From NCBI GenBank assembly GCA_945910005.1, contig OX246743.1, positions 10,770,587-10,834,586 on the forward strand: a stretch of DNA of 64,000 bases, read 5' to 3'. Of the stretch, positions 1 through 10,108 are shown one piece after another. This DNA comes from Isoperla grammatica (Eukaryota; Arthropoda; Insecta; Plecoptera; Perlodidae). The notes below the pieces were generated by a model. That model ran no database searches. It was not told the DNA's origin and was given only the letters and a program-made list of their open reading frames with translations. The position numbers and the translations under genes were made by a program. The stretch's first letter is position 1, and every line of letters begins with the position of its first letter.

Positions 1-180
1 AACACTCCAGTAATGCTTTAAACATTTGTTTACAGAAATGCTCCTGGATTCACAAATGAGAGGTCTACATCAAGGCTGGTCGTTACAGTTGAGATCAGAA
101 ACAGACATGAGACCTTAATCCATTTCTTCTCTTTTCTTTTTGCTACCGTATATCATATATTAATCTTATATCTTATCTTG
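1..180. other. Flanking sequence before the Helitron-like array
   Basis: No gene or repeat is recognised in these 180 bases. They end in an AT-rich run directly against the 5' end of the first Helitron-like unit. Confidence 0.5.
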
Positions 181-260
181 TTAAGCGAGCGAAGCGAGCG
201 TCTCCACTTGACTCTTATGGCACTTCGTTCTGTTTTTTTTTTTTTTTGTTTTGTTTTTTT

Positions 261-3200
261 ATGTCTGTCGATAGCGGTCGAACGGAAAGTCCGATCAGCT
301 TGAAATTTAAACCATCCACAAGCCTCGATGTGGATTGCAGGTGTATAGTTTTGAGGCAAAATCGTTCGAAAAGTTACAAAGTTACACCATAGTTACTGCA
401 AAATATTTTTCTGAAACAAAATGGAGCAAAATGTGAGATAGCCATATTTTTTTAAACTTTTTTCCGGTCACAAATATGTTCATTTTACGCCGATACGATA
501 AATATTGCCAAGTTACACAAAAGTTACTCGAAAATATATTTTTGAAACACAGTTACGGCAAGATGTGAGGTAGCTATCTGATAGTACATTTTTGTCCGGT
601 TACGAATATATTAATGTAAACGCGATCCGATACGTATAAGAGGCAGAAATTACATTTCTATTGCTGTCAATAACTGTTAGTAACGGTTGCGGACCGCGGC
701 GAAAACATGACAGCAAAAATTCTTAGCAGCGCACATTGCACTGCATCCAACAATGTCGGGAAGTTTAATAGCTACGGAAATTAGAAAAATTGTTGCAATG
801 CGCATTCTTGAATTGTTGTTAATTGTTGTTTGTATTAGCATTGAAATCTTTTCGCCAGAAAGTTCGTAGATATTGACGCGCTCGCTTATCAACGCGTCAA
901 ACAGAGCGTTTTCCTAGTATATGTATTCCTATCTTGGACTGCCTCGACTATATTTAAGCGAGCAAAGCGAGCGTCTCCACTTGACTCTTATGGCACTTCG
1001 TTCTGTTTTTTTTTTTTTTTTTTTTTTTTTATGTCTGTCGATAGCGGTCGAACGGAAAGTCCGATCAACTTATAATTTGGACCATCCACAAGCCTCGATG
1101 TGGATTGAAGGTGTATAGTTTTGAGGCAAAATCTTTCGAAAAGTTACAAAGTTACACCATAGTTACTGCAAAATATTTTTCTGAAACAAAATGGCGGCAA
1201 AATGTGAGATAGCCATTTTTCTACAAGTTTTTCCGGTTACGAATATGTTAATGTAATGGCGATCTGATAAGTATTGGCAAAGTTACACGAAAGTTACTCG
1301 AAAATATTTTTCTAAAACGCAGTAACGGCAAAATGTGAGGTAGCTCATCTTATAGTAACTTTTTGTCCGGTCACGAATATACTAATGTAAACGCGATCCG
1401 ATACGTATTAGAGGCAGAAATTACATTTATATTGCTGTCAATAAGTGTTAGCAACGGTGGCGAACCGTGTTGAAAACATGACCACGAAAATTCTTAGCAA
1501 CGCACATTGCACTGCATACAACAATGTCGGAAAGTATAATAGCCATGGAAATAAGAACAATTTTTGCAATGCGCATTCTTGAATTGTTGTTAATTGTTGT
1601 TCGTATTAGCATTGAAAACTTTTCACCAGAAAGTTCGTAGATATTGAGGCGTTCGCTTATCAACGCGTCAAACAGAGCGTTTTCCTAGTTTATTCACCAT
1701 AACATTCAAGCTTAACAGGGAACGATAAATCTACGTTAAGCGAGCGAAGCGAGCGTCTCCACTTGACTCTTATGGCACTTCATTCTGTTTGTTTTTTTGT
1801 TTTTTTTTATGTCTGTCGATAGCGGTCGAACGGAAAGTCCGATCAGCTTGAAATTTAAACCATCCACAAGCCTCGATGTGGATTGCAGGTGTATAGTTTT
1901 GAGGCAAAATCGTTCGAAAAGTTACAAAGTTACACCATAGTTACTGCAAAATATTTTTCTGAAACAAAATGGAGCAAAATGTGAGATAGCCATATTTTTT
2001 TAAACTTTTTTCCGGTCACAAATATGTTCATTTTACGCCGATACGATAAATATTGCCAAGTTACACAAAAGTTACTCGAAAATATATTTTTGAAACACAG
2101 TTACGGCAAGATGTGAGGTAGCTATCTGATAGTACATTTTTGTCCGGTTACGAATATATTAATGTAAACGCGATCCGATACGTATAAGAGGCAGAAATTA
2201 CATTTCTATTGCTGTCAATAACTGTTAGTAACGGTTGCGGACCGCGGCGAAAACATGACAGCAAAAATTCTTAGCAGCGCACATTGCACTGCATCCAACA
2301 ATGTCGGGAAGTTTAATAGCTACGGAAATTAGAAAAATTGTTGCAATGCGCATTCTTGAATTGTTGTTAATTGTTGTTTGTATTAGCATTGAAATCTTTT
2401 CGCCAGAAAGTTCGTAGATATTGACGCGCTCGCTTATCAACGCGTCAAACAGAGCGTTTTCCTAGTATATGTATTCCTATCTTGGACTGCCTCGACTATA
2501 TTTAAGCGAGCAAAGCGAGCGTCTCCACTTGACTCTTATGGCACTTCGTTCTGTTTTTTTTTTTTTTTTTTTTTTTTTTATGTCTGTCGATAGCGGTCGA
2601 ACGGAAAGTCCGATCAACTTATAATTTGGACCATCCACAAGCCTCGATGTGGATTGAAGGTGTATAGTTTTGAGGCAAAATCTTTCGAAAAGTTACAAAG
2701 TTACACCATAGTTACTGCAAAATATTTTTCTGAAACAAAATGGCGGCAAAATGTGAGATAGCCATTTTTCTACAAGTTTTTCCGGTTACGAATATGTTAA
2801 TGTAATGGCGATCTGATAAGTATTGGCAAAGTTACACGAAAGTTACTCGAAAATATTTTTCTAAAACGCAGTAACGGCAAAATGTGAGGTAGCTCATCTT
2901 ATAGTAACTTTTTGTCCGGTCACGAATATACTAATGTAAACGCGATCCGATACGTATTAGAGGCAGAAATTACATTTATATTGCTGTCAATAAGTGTTAG
3001 CAACGGTGGCGAACCGTGTTGAAAACATGACCACGAAAATTCTTAGCAACGCACATTGCACTGCATACAACAATGTCGGAAAGTATAATAGCCATGGAAA
3101 TAAGAACAATTTTTGCAATGCGCATTCTTGAATTGTTGTTAATTGTTGTTCGTATTAGCATTGAAAACTTTTCACCAGAAAGTTCGTAGATATTGAGGCG

Positions 3201-3356
3201 TTCGCTTATCAACGCGTCAAACAGAGCGTTTTCCTAGTTTATTCACCATAACATTCAAGCTTAACAGGGAACGATAAATCTACGTTAAGCGAGCGAAGCG
3301 AGCGTCTCCACTTGACTCTTATGGCACTTCATTCTGTTTGTTTTTTTGTTTTTTTT
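261..3356 (+). repeat. Two-copy tandem duplication of a 1,548-bp block
   Basis: Landmarks recur exactly 1,548 bp apart: the ATGTCTGTCG block occurs at 261, 1031, 1809, 2579 and 3357. The two blocks (about 261-1808 and 1809-3356) look nearly identical, including both unrelated spacers between units. Other neighbouring units are clearly diverged. The sequence before the T-rich tract of U1 differs from that before U3 and U5, so the breakpoints lie in or next to the poly-T tracts. This suggests unequal exchange between T-tracts, or an assembly duplication. Confidence 0.85.
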
Positions 3357-3868
3357 TATGTCTGTCGATAGCGGTCGAACGGAAACTCTGATCAACTTGA
3401 AATTTGGACCATCCACAAGCCTCGATGTAGATTGAAGGCGTATAGTTTTGAGGAAAAAATTGTTCGAAAAGTTACAAAGTTACACCATATTTACTGCAAA
3501 ATATTTTTCTGGAACAAAATGGCGGCAAAATGTGAGATAGCCATATATTTTTAAACTTTTTTCCGGTCACGAATATGTTCATTTAATGGCAATTTGATAA
3601 ATATTGGCAAAGGTACACAAACGTTACTCGAAAATAATTTTCGGAAACACAGTAACAGAAAAATGTGAGGTGGCTTTCTTATAGTAAATTTTTTTCCGGT
3701 CACGAATATACTAAATTAATCGCGATCGGATACGTATTCGAGGTAGAAATTACATTTCTATTGCTGTCAATAACTGTTAGTAACGGTGGCGGACCGCGGC
3801 GAAAACAAGACACCGAAAATTCTTAGCAACGCACACTGCACGACGTCCAACAATGTCGGGAAGTATAA

Positions 3869-4638
3869 TTAAGCGAGCGAAGCGAGCGTTTCCACTTGAC
3901 TCTTATGGCACTTCATTCTGTTTTTTTTTTTGTTTGTTTGTTTGTTTTTTTGTTTTTTTTTTTGTTTTTTTTTTTTATGTCTGTCGATAGCGGTCGAACG
4001 GAAAGTCCGATCAACTTGAAATTTGGACCATCCACAAGCTTCGATGTGGATTGAAGGTGTATAGTTTTGAGGCAAAATCGTTCGAAAAGTTACAAAGTTA
4101 CACCATAGTTACTGCAAAATATTTTTCTGAAACAAAATGGCGGCAAAATGTGAGATAGCCAGATTTTTCTACAGATTTTTCCGGTCACGAATATGTTAAT
4201 GTTATGGCGATCTGATAAATATTGGCAAAGTTACACGAAAGTTACTCGAAAATATTTTTCTAAAACGCAGTAACGGCAAAATGTGAGGTGGCTATCTTAT
4301 AGTAAATTTTTGTCCGGTCACGAATATACTAATGTAAACGCGATCCAATACGTATTAGAGGCAGAAATTACATTTCTATTGCTGTCAATAAGTGTTAGTA
4401 ACGGTGGCGGACCGCGGCGAAAACATGACAGCAAAAATTCTTAGCAACGCACATTGCACTGCATCCAACAATGTCGGGAAGTATAATAATAGCTATGGAA
4501 ATTAGAAAAAATTTTGCAATGCGCATTCTTGAATTGTTGTTAATTGTTGTTTGTATTAGCATTGAAGTCTTTTCGCCAGAAAGTTCGTAGATATTGACGC
4601 GCTCGCTTATCAACGCGTCAAACAGAGCGTTTTCCTAG
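3869..4638 (+). mobile_element. Helitron-like unit U6, inserted inside unit U5
   Basis: U5 reads normally to AAGTATAA at 3868, is interrupted by a complete element (TTAAGCGAGC to CCTAG), and resumes at 4639 with TAGCTATGG. Other units, for example U8 near 6,068, have AAGTATAATAGCTATGG at this place. Removing U6 therefore restores the empty site with no duplicated bases. The insertion lies between A and T, as expected for Helitrons. U5 itself is later damaged: its terminal hairpin is cut after CGTCAAAC at 4772 and joined to a 5'-truncated U7. Confidence 0.8.
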
Positions 4639-6223
4639 TAGCTATGGAAATTAGAAAAAATTTTGCAATGCGCATCCTTGAATTGTTGTTAATTGTTGTT
4701 TTTATTATCTTTGAGATCTTTTCGCCAGAACGTTCCTAGATATGGCCGCACTCGCTTATCAACGCGTCAAACGTCTCCACTAGACTCTAAGGCACTTAGT
4801 TCTGGTTTTTTTCTGGTTTTTTCTGTTTTTTATGTCTGTCGATAGCGGTCGAACGAAAAGTCCGATCAACTTGCAATTTGAACCATCTACAAGCCTCGAT
4901 GTGGATTGAAGGTGTATAGTTTTGAGGCAAAATCGTTCGAAAAGTTACAAAGTTACACCATAGTTACTGCAATTTTTTTTTCTGAAACAAAATGGCGGCA
5001 AAATGTGAGATAGCCAGATTATTTTACAGATTTTTTCGGTCACGAATATGTTAATCTAATGGCGATCTGATAAGTATTGGCAAAGTTACACGAAAGTTAC
5101 TCGAAAATATTTTTCTAAAACGCAGTAACGGCAAAATGTGAGGTGGCTATTCTATAGTAAATTTTTGTCCGGTCACGAATATACTAATGTAAACGCGATC
5201 TTATACGTATTAGAGGCAGAAATTACATTTCTATTGCTGTCAATAAGTGTTAGTAACGGTGGCGGACCGTGTTGAAAAAATGACCACGAAAATTCTTAGC
5301 AACGCCATTGCACTGCATACAACAATGTCGGAAAGTATAATAGCCATGAAAATAAGAACGATTTTTGCAATGCGCATTCTTGAATTGTTGTTAATTGTTG
5401 TTCGTATTAGCATTTAAAACTTTTCCCCAGAAAGTTCGTAGATATTGACGCGCTCGCTTATCAACGCGTCAAACAGAGCGTTTTCCTAGTTATTTATCAA
5501 GCGAGCGAAGCGAGCGTCTCCACTGGACTCTTATGGCACTTCGTTCTGTATTTTTTTTTTTTTTATGTCTGTCGATAGTGGTCGAACGGAAAGTCCGATC
5601 AACTTGAAATGTGGACCATCTACAAGCCTAGATGTGGATTGAAGGTGTATAGTTTTGAGGCAAAACCGTTCGAAAAGTTACAAAGTTACACCATAGTTAC
5701 TGCAAACAAATTTTCTGAAACAAAATGGCGGCCAAATGTGAGATAGCCATATGTTTTTAAAGCTTTTTTCGGTTACGAATATGTTCATTGTGTGGCGATC
5801 TGATACATATTGGCAAAGCTACACAAAAGTTAATCGAAAATATTTTTCTGGAACACAGTAACAGCAAAATGTGAGGTGGCTATCTTATAGTACATTTTTG
5901 TCCGGTTACGAATATACTAATATAAACGCGATCTGATACGTATTTGAGGCAGAAATCACATTTCTATTGCTGTCAATAACTGTTAGTAACGGTGGCGGAC
6001 CGTGTTGAAAACATGACGACAAAAAGTCTTAGCAACGCACATTGCACTGCATCCAACAATGTCGGGAAGTATAATAGCTATGGAAATTAGGATAAATTTT
6101 GCAATGCGCATTCTTGAATTGTTGTGAATTGTGGTTTTTATTAGCTTTGAGAACTTTTCGCCACAAAGTTCGTAGATATGGACGCGCTCGCTTATCAACG
6201 CGTCAAACAGAGCGTTTTCCTAG

Positions 6224-7168
6224 TATATGAATTGGCCCCATACAGCATTTTGTGCCATTTACAGTTATAATATATAATATGATTATAATATTTCATTCAG
6301 TCTGTAGGGTTTACCAAAACACAGCGCTATGATTACTCAGATTTTCGATTTTGAATTTCAATCTTGAGATATAATTATAAAATGAAACTTTTCTGCGGTT
6401 TTGACGTAGTGGTATCCTTCGCTCTTAATAATAAATACATGTTCAACAGTCATTTTTCTCGAGTCTGTGAACCAAGTTGTATGTTCCACATTCTCTACTC
6501 TGCCCGGCTTGCACACACGCTTGCACAGATACATAAGAGCTGTAAAATCTCCCAGCTTCAACGTGCTCCTAATATAGATGGGACGTCAGACTGAGTTACA
6601 ATGCTTTGGACCAGTTTTTAAAAGAAAAACGTATGTTTGTTCTTAGGAGAGCCATACTTCGTACGAACAAGATTCCATGACCCAATTTGATGCCGGCTAC
6701 TTAAAGTCACTGCTAATTTACATGCCTTGCATGGAGAGCATTAGTGTTGAAGGATTAATGCATCAACAGTGTTATAAGTTTGACAACAGTGTACTAGAAT
6801 TAAATCCTTGAATTTACTCGAAAATGTTGAAAATTGTTTTCATCGCGAACCAATAATGGTGAATACTCCTATTTTTCTTCTAGTAAATAAGAGATTTCGT
6901 TCTGAATACAAACCATTTTTTTTAATTTATAAAAGATTTGAATTCATAATGGTTAGCTTGCAATACCACACATCATTATGGAAGGAAAACAGGATGTCAC
7001 TGTGAGATGAATGAAGTAACCAACCATATTCAAATAATTCTAATGTTATGTTTGTTAAATTAAATAATATGACTTTACTCTGTTCTTTCACAAACATATA
7101 TTTGTGAAAGAACATACTATAAAGACCAGTTATTATTATTTATACATATATTTTATTTTACATAATAG
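6224..7168. other. Unique AT-rich sequence, nothing recognised
   Basis: Short overlapping ORFs on both strands here look like chance. No repeat, tRNA-like box or convincing splice pair was seen. Confidence 0.5.
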
Positions 7169-7602
7169 TGTAACATATATGGAAGGCGGGTAGGGTTGGA
7201 TCTAGGAAGCCTGGTAAACAGAAGGAGTGTTTTTAAAATAAAGAGATTGTTGAGAATTGTTGTGTGGTTGCTATGTGTTGAAAAAGAAATCAGTTGTCAG
7301 AGTTTGGTTCTAGAGCCTAGCTCAGCATCTTTGCTGGTCTACCTCTGCTATTGTAAAATGTAGTAGTCTGCAGGAACTCAGAGTGTGTTTTGAAAAGTTG
7401 ACAGTGAAGGACTGGTTGTTTTGTGTGGGACGCACGACAGCTGCTTCGGGACATCGAAACAGGTGCCTGTTTCGAGGTGCGACGGTTGTTCGTGAGGGAA
7501 ACGTCAAGCCAGCAAACGAGTAAGTAATGCAATATCGACTGAGCTAGTAATATAAAATAATAATTTGTCTACTTGAGATACCGGGCTAGACAGTATTTGA
7601 CA
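7169..7602 (+). repeat. 5' long terminal repeat
   Basis: Starts TGTAACATATATGG and ends TATTTGACA. It contains AATAAA at about 7237-7242. It matches the 3' LTR across its full length apart from about one substitution. Minus-strand ORFs inside both LTRs are shadows. Confidence 0.92.
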
Positions 7603-7605
7603 ATT

Positions 7606-7622
7606 TGGCGCTTCAACGTGTA
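7606..7622 (+). other. Primer-binding site
   Basis: TGGCGCTTCAACGTG begins 3 bp after the LTR CA end. TGG at this position is complementary to a tRNA 3' CCA end, and the string resembles the PBS of Ty3/gypsy elements. Which tRNA primes is not determined. Confidence 0.7.
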
Positions 7623-7858
7623 GGGCTCGGTCTACTACAACGACCGAGATGGTAGATGTCTGTCCATAGGCTTAGATCAATATTAGGCTAGAGAAGTTTG
7701 TCTAGGGAATGTGTTACCAAATTTTAGTTAAATCAGTAAGATCAGATTCGAGATTGTCCATAGGTTGATACGTATGATTGTGTGAATGTATGAATAGAGT
7801 AGTGGAGTTGACTAGTGGAGGTTCAAGAAAATTTGGAGTACCAAAGAGTGGTTAAAGT

Positions 7859-8752
7859 ATGGAGAGGGAGCTTGATGATATTGAAGGAAGTGAATATGAG
7901 GGGTTAAGAGTGGAGAGGGAGCTTGACGATATTGAAGGGAGCTTGATGATGGATGGACCAGATGAGGATGGGGATCTCAAGAGCATGATAAGGAATTTAA
8001 TGAGGATGCAAGTAGGTGTGACAGCCAAGATCACGGAGATGAAGAAGGGGCAGGATGAACAAGCTAGGGCTTTGGAAGAGATGAAGAAAGGGCAGGATGA
8101 ACAAGCTAGGGCTTTGGAAGAGATGAAGAAAGGACAGGATGAACAAGCTAGGGCTTTGGAAGAGATGCAGAGGGATATGGTTAAACAAGTGGACTTAGAG
8201 AAGATGAGGAAAGAAATGACCACGGAGATGAGTATGATAAAGTATAGTTTGGGAAAACAGGTAGATAAACAAGTAAAAGAAGTTAAGAAGGAGCTAGAGG
8301 TCCGTATGGACAAGGAAATTAAAGGAGTGATTAGTCGAATTGATGAAAACGGACAACAATATACTGAAAAGATTGAAGAGCAAGTAGGCTGGTTGGATAA
8401 TAAGGAAGATGTGGAGATAGTTGGGAAGCAAGAGGACAAGGTTGATGATAAGAAAAATGTGGAGATAGTTGAGGAGCAAGATGAGATGAGGTTTGATAAG
8501 AAAGACGGGGTTGTTACAGAGCAACAGATAGATAAAGTGGTGGATAAAGAGGTGGAGATAGATGAGGAGTACAAGGATGCTGTGGTTGGTGAGGAAAATA
8601 ATGATTTGACTGTAGGGCAGAAAGATGATTCCAGGGTCAATAATGAGAGGGAGTGGGTTTGTTATGAGAAAGAATGGATGGTGGTAGGAAGAGACTGGAG
8701 TAAGTTTAGAGGTGGAACTGTTGAAACTCTCGTAAAGGTAGGCATATGGTAA
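7859..8752 (+). CDS. Gag-like coiled-coil protein of the LTR element
   Basis: This 297-codon ORF lies between the PBS and the PPT, the position of gag. The N terminus holds an imperfect duplication of MERELDDIEGS. From about residue 60 a 14-residue unit, EMKKGQDEQARALE, occurs three times in tandem (DNA about 8036-8161). The rest is highly charged and heptad-like, predicting a long coiled coil to about residue 180, then an acidic, Asp/Glu/Val-rich part. No CCHC zinc knuckle, capsid homology motif or pol motif is visible. The ORF stops at a 17-A run that is 3' of the likely deletion joint. It probably multimerises as a structural protein, or is only a relic of the gag N terminus. The first ATG after the leader was taken as the start. 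Confidence 0.7.
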   Translation: MERELDDIEGSEYEGLRVERELDDIEGSLMMDGPDEDGDLKSMIRNLMRMQVGVTAKITEMKKGQDEQARALEEMKKGQDEQARALEEMKKGQDEQARALEEMQRDMVKQVDLEKMRKEMTTEMSMIKYSLGKQVDKQVKEVKKELEVRMDKEIKGVISRIDENGQQYTEKIEEQVGWLDNKEDVEIVGKQEDKVDDKKNVEIVEEQDEMRFDKKDGVVTEQQIDKVVDKEVEIDEEYKDAVVGEENNDLTVGQKDDSRVNNEREWVCYEKEWMVVGRDWSKFRGGTVETLVKVGIW

Positions 8753-8783
8753 AAAAAAAAAAAAAAAATTCGGGGATGTTAAT

Positions 8784-9014
8784 TTGGAACCGTACAAAAT
8801 GTTTAGGCTATGGAATAAACTTGATAGGTATGTGTTGGTGGATTCGATGTTGGTAGTAATGTGGTTAAATGTTTTTGTTTCATTGCTGTATTGTGATCGG
8901 TCGACATTTAGTCTTGGGTTCGATGTTCTTTTGGTTGCCGTAGGTATGTTTTTTTCCATTTTTATGGAACGAAATTCAAATTGCGACAAAAAATTAAAAA
9001 AACATGGGGGGTAA
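8784..9014 (+). CDS. Small hydrophobic ORF before a PPT-like motif
   Basis: This 76-codon ORF has two hydrophobic stretches (about residues 17-36 and 45-61) separated by a short polar stretch. It ends inside ATGGGGGGTAATTGT, which closely matches the real PPT/LTR junction at 9425-9437. It could be a vestige of an env-like or 3' ORF of the parental element, or chance. No family is recognised. Confidence 0.25.
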   Translation: MEPYKMFRLWNKLDRYVLVDSMLVVMWLNVFVSLLYCDRSTFSLGFDVLLVAVGMFFSIFMERNSNCDKKLKKHGG

Positions 9015-9172
9015 TTGTCGTAATAGCGTTGTCATAATAGTGTTGTCGTTTGTCGTAATAGTGTTTTTCGTAATAGCGTTGTCATAATAGTGTGGTCGTA
9101 ATAGCGTTGTCATAATAGTGTTGTCGTAATAGCGTTGTCATAATAGTCTTGTCATGTCATAGTGTTGTCGAG
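9014..9172 (+). repeat. Short tandem repeat inside the LTR element
   Basis: Irregular repetition of GTCGTAATAGCGTT and GTCATAATAGTGTT, about 28-30 bp per double unit, fills the non-coding interior. It begins right at the duplicate PPT-like motif. Confidence 0.8.
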
Positions 9173-9419
9173 AAGTTAAAAAAAAAATATTATTTTATTC
9201 ACTGGGTGGATTTTTTTTTGTTTAAACAATTGTTGCATAATATAGTAAGTCAGACATTGTTGGGAATTACAGAGTGGCATTGTTGAGGTATTGTCAAACT
9301 TTGACTATAGTTGGAGTGTTGATGAGGTGGTCAGTATGAATGGAGGATATATTCGTTTAGGGGATGGTCATTTGGGGTATAATTATTTCTATATTTATCG
9401 TTAAAATGACAAATATAAG

Positions 9420-9434
9420 AAATAGGGGGGTAAT
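9420..9434 (+). other. Polypurine tract of the LTR element
   Basis: GAAATAGGGGGGTAAT immediately precedes the 3' LTR TGTAAC. This is the usual plus-strand primer position. Confidence 0.75.
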
Positions 9435-9868
9435 TGTAACATATATGGAAGGCGGGTAGGGTTGGATCTAGGAAGCCTGGTAAACAGAAGGAGTGTTTTT
9501 AAAATAAAGAGATTGTTGAGAATTGTTGTGTGGTTGCTATGTGTTGAAAAAGAAATCAGTTGTCAGAGTTTGGTTCTAGAGCCTAGCTCAGCATCTTTGC
9601 TGGTCTAGCTCTGCTATTGTAAAATGTAGTAGTCTGCAGGAACTCAGAGTGTGTTTTGAAAAGTTGACAGTGAAGGACTGGTTGTTTTGTGTGGGACGCA
9701 CGACAGCTGCTTCGGGACATCGAAACAGGTGCCTGTTTCGAGGTGCGACGGTTGTTCGTGAGGGAAACGTCAAGCCAGCAAACGAGTAAGTAATGCAATA
9801 TCGACTGAGCTAGTAATATAAAATAATAATTTGTCTACTTGAGATACCGGGCTAGACAGTATTTGACA
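9435..9868 (+). repeat. 3' long terminal repeat
   Basis: Full-length match to the 5' LTR with the same TG and CA ends, followed by target duplicate ATAG. Its end lies only about 57 bp before a probable splice acceptor. Confidence 0.92.
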
Positions 9869-9927
9869 ATAGTATCAATATGGAATACAAACATCAGTTC
9901 CCAATTCCACCTCCTCCCGCCCTACAG

Positions 9928-10108
9928 ATTGCGAACTACTAAAGTCTCCAGGCAACTGTGCTGGCTGGCATGTTTGCTGTCCCACGAGATCTCGCAGACA
10001 CCGAGACAACTCTCGCGATCCCCGGTAACTGTGTCATCCAATAACGGCGAGAATATCCACATCGAAGTCGAAACTCACTATATGGATCGAACGATTGCTG
10101 AATCCTAG
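9928..10108 (+). CDS. Probable terminal coding exon of an unknown gene
   Basis: A strong acceptor (pyrimidine-rich tract CCTCCTCCCGCCCTACAG ending at 9927) precedes an open frame. It starts with one leftover base and reads 59 codons to TAG at 10106-10108. The tail reads NNGENIHIEVETHYMDRTIAES. It is rich in CpG and markedly higher in GC than its surroundings, as coding exons in this genome would be. No domain is recognised. Upstream exons are not visible. The LTR element inserted in the preceding intron, and the branch point must lie in the short gap or inside the LTR. Alternative: an exon-like chance ORF. Protein homology would settle it. Confidence 0.5.

Larger units (their letters stand above)
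181..6223 (+). mobile_element. Array of eight Helitron/Helentron-like non-autonomous elements
   Basis: Units on the plus strand are U1 181-917, U2 954-1688, U3 1736-2465, U4 2502-3237, U5 3285-3868 resuming at 4639-4772, U6 3869-4638 nested in U5, U7 4773-5489 and U8 5497-6223. A full unit of about 735-770 bp begins TTAAGCGAGCGAAGCGAGCG (TC instead of TT in U8). A poly-T tract and a constant block starting ATGTCTGTCGATAGCGG follow, then two related core subrepeats of about 170 bp. The 3' end has CGCTCGCTT (the inverse of the 5' AAGCGAGCG), a hairpin AACGC-N10-GCGTT, and TTCCTAG. The base after CTAG is T wherever the 3' end survives. Subterminal inverted repeats, a 3' hairpin, CTRR ending and no target duplication are hallmarks of Helitron/Helentron non-autonomous elements. 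The duplicated core recalls bivalve pearl elements. No Rep/helicase is encoded. The 71-aa minus-strand ORFs repeated in each unit have no recognisable domain and are probably incidental. Confidence 0.8.
7169..9868 (+). mobile_element. Non-autonomous LTR retrotransposon (Ty3/gypsy-like), young insertion
   Basis: Two 434-bp LTRs (7169-7602 and 9435-9868), each starting TG and ending CA, flank an 1,832-bp interior. The 4-bp direct repeat ATAG lies on both outer sides (7165-7168 and 9869-9872). A primer-binding site follows the 5' LTR and a G-run polypurine tract precedes the 3' LTR. The interior encodes one gag-like ORF. No protease, reverse transcriptase, RNase H or integrase motif is visible, and the interior is too short to hold pol. 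The LTRs appear to differ at a single base (7346 C against 9608 G, approximately), so insertion was recent. It would need enzymes from an autonomous relative. Assignment to Ty3/gypsy rests on the PBS/PPT style and is moderate. Confidence 0.9.

Noticed and set aside
677..6198. Repeated 71-codon minus-strand ORFs
   Set aside because: They lie in the 3' third of each Helitron-like unit, overlap its terminal inverted repeat, and show no domain. They are conserved only as far as the units are.
7852..8989. Long minus-strand Ser/Cys-rich ORFs opposite the gag-like ORF
   Set aside because: Antisense to a low-complexity coiled-coil ORF; composition mirrors the plus-strand Glu/Lys codons.
7317..9798. 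Minus-strand ORFs of 71 and 61 codons occurring twice
   Set aside because: They are antisense shadows in the two LTRs.
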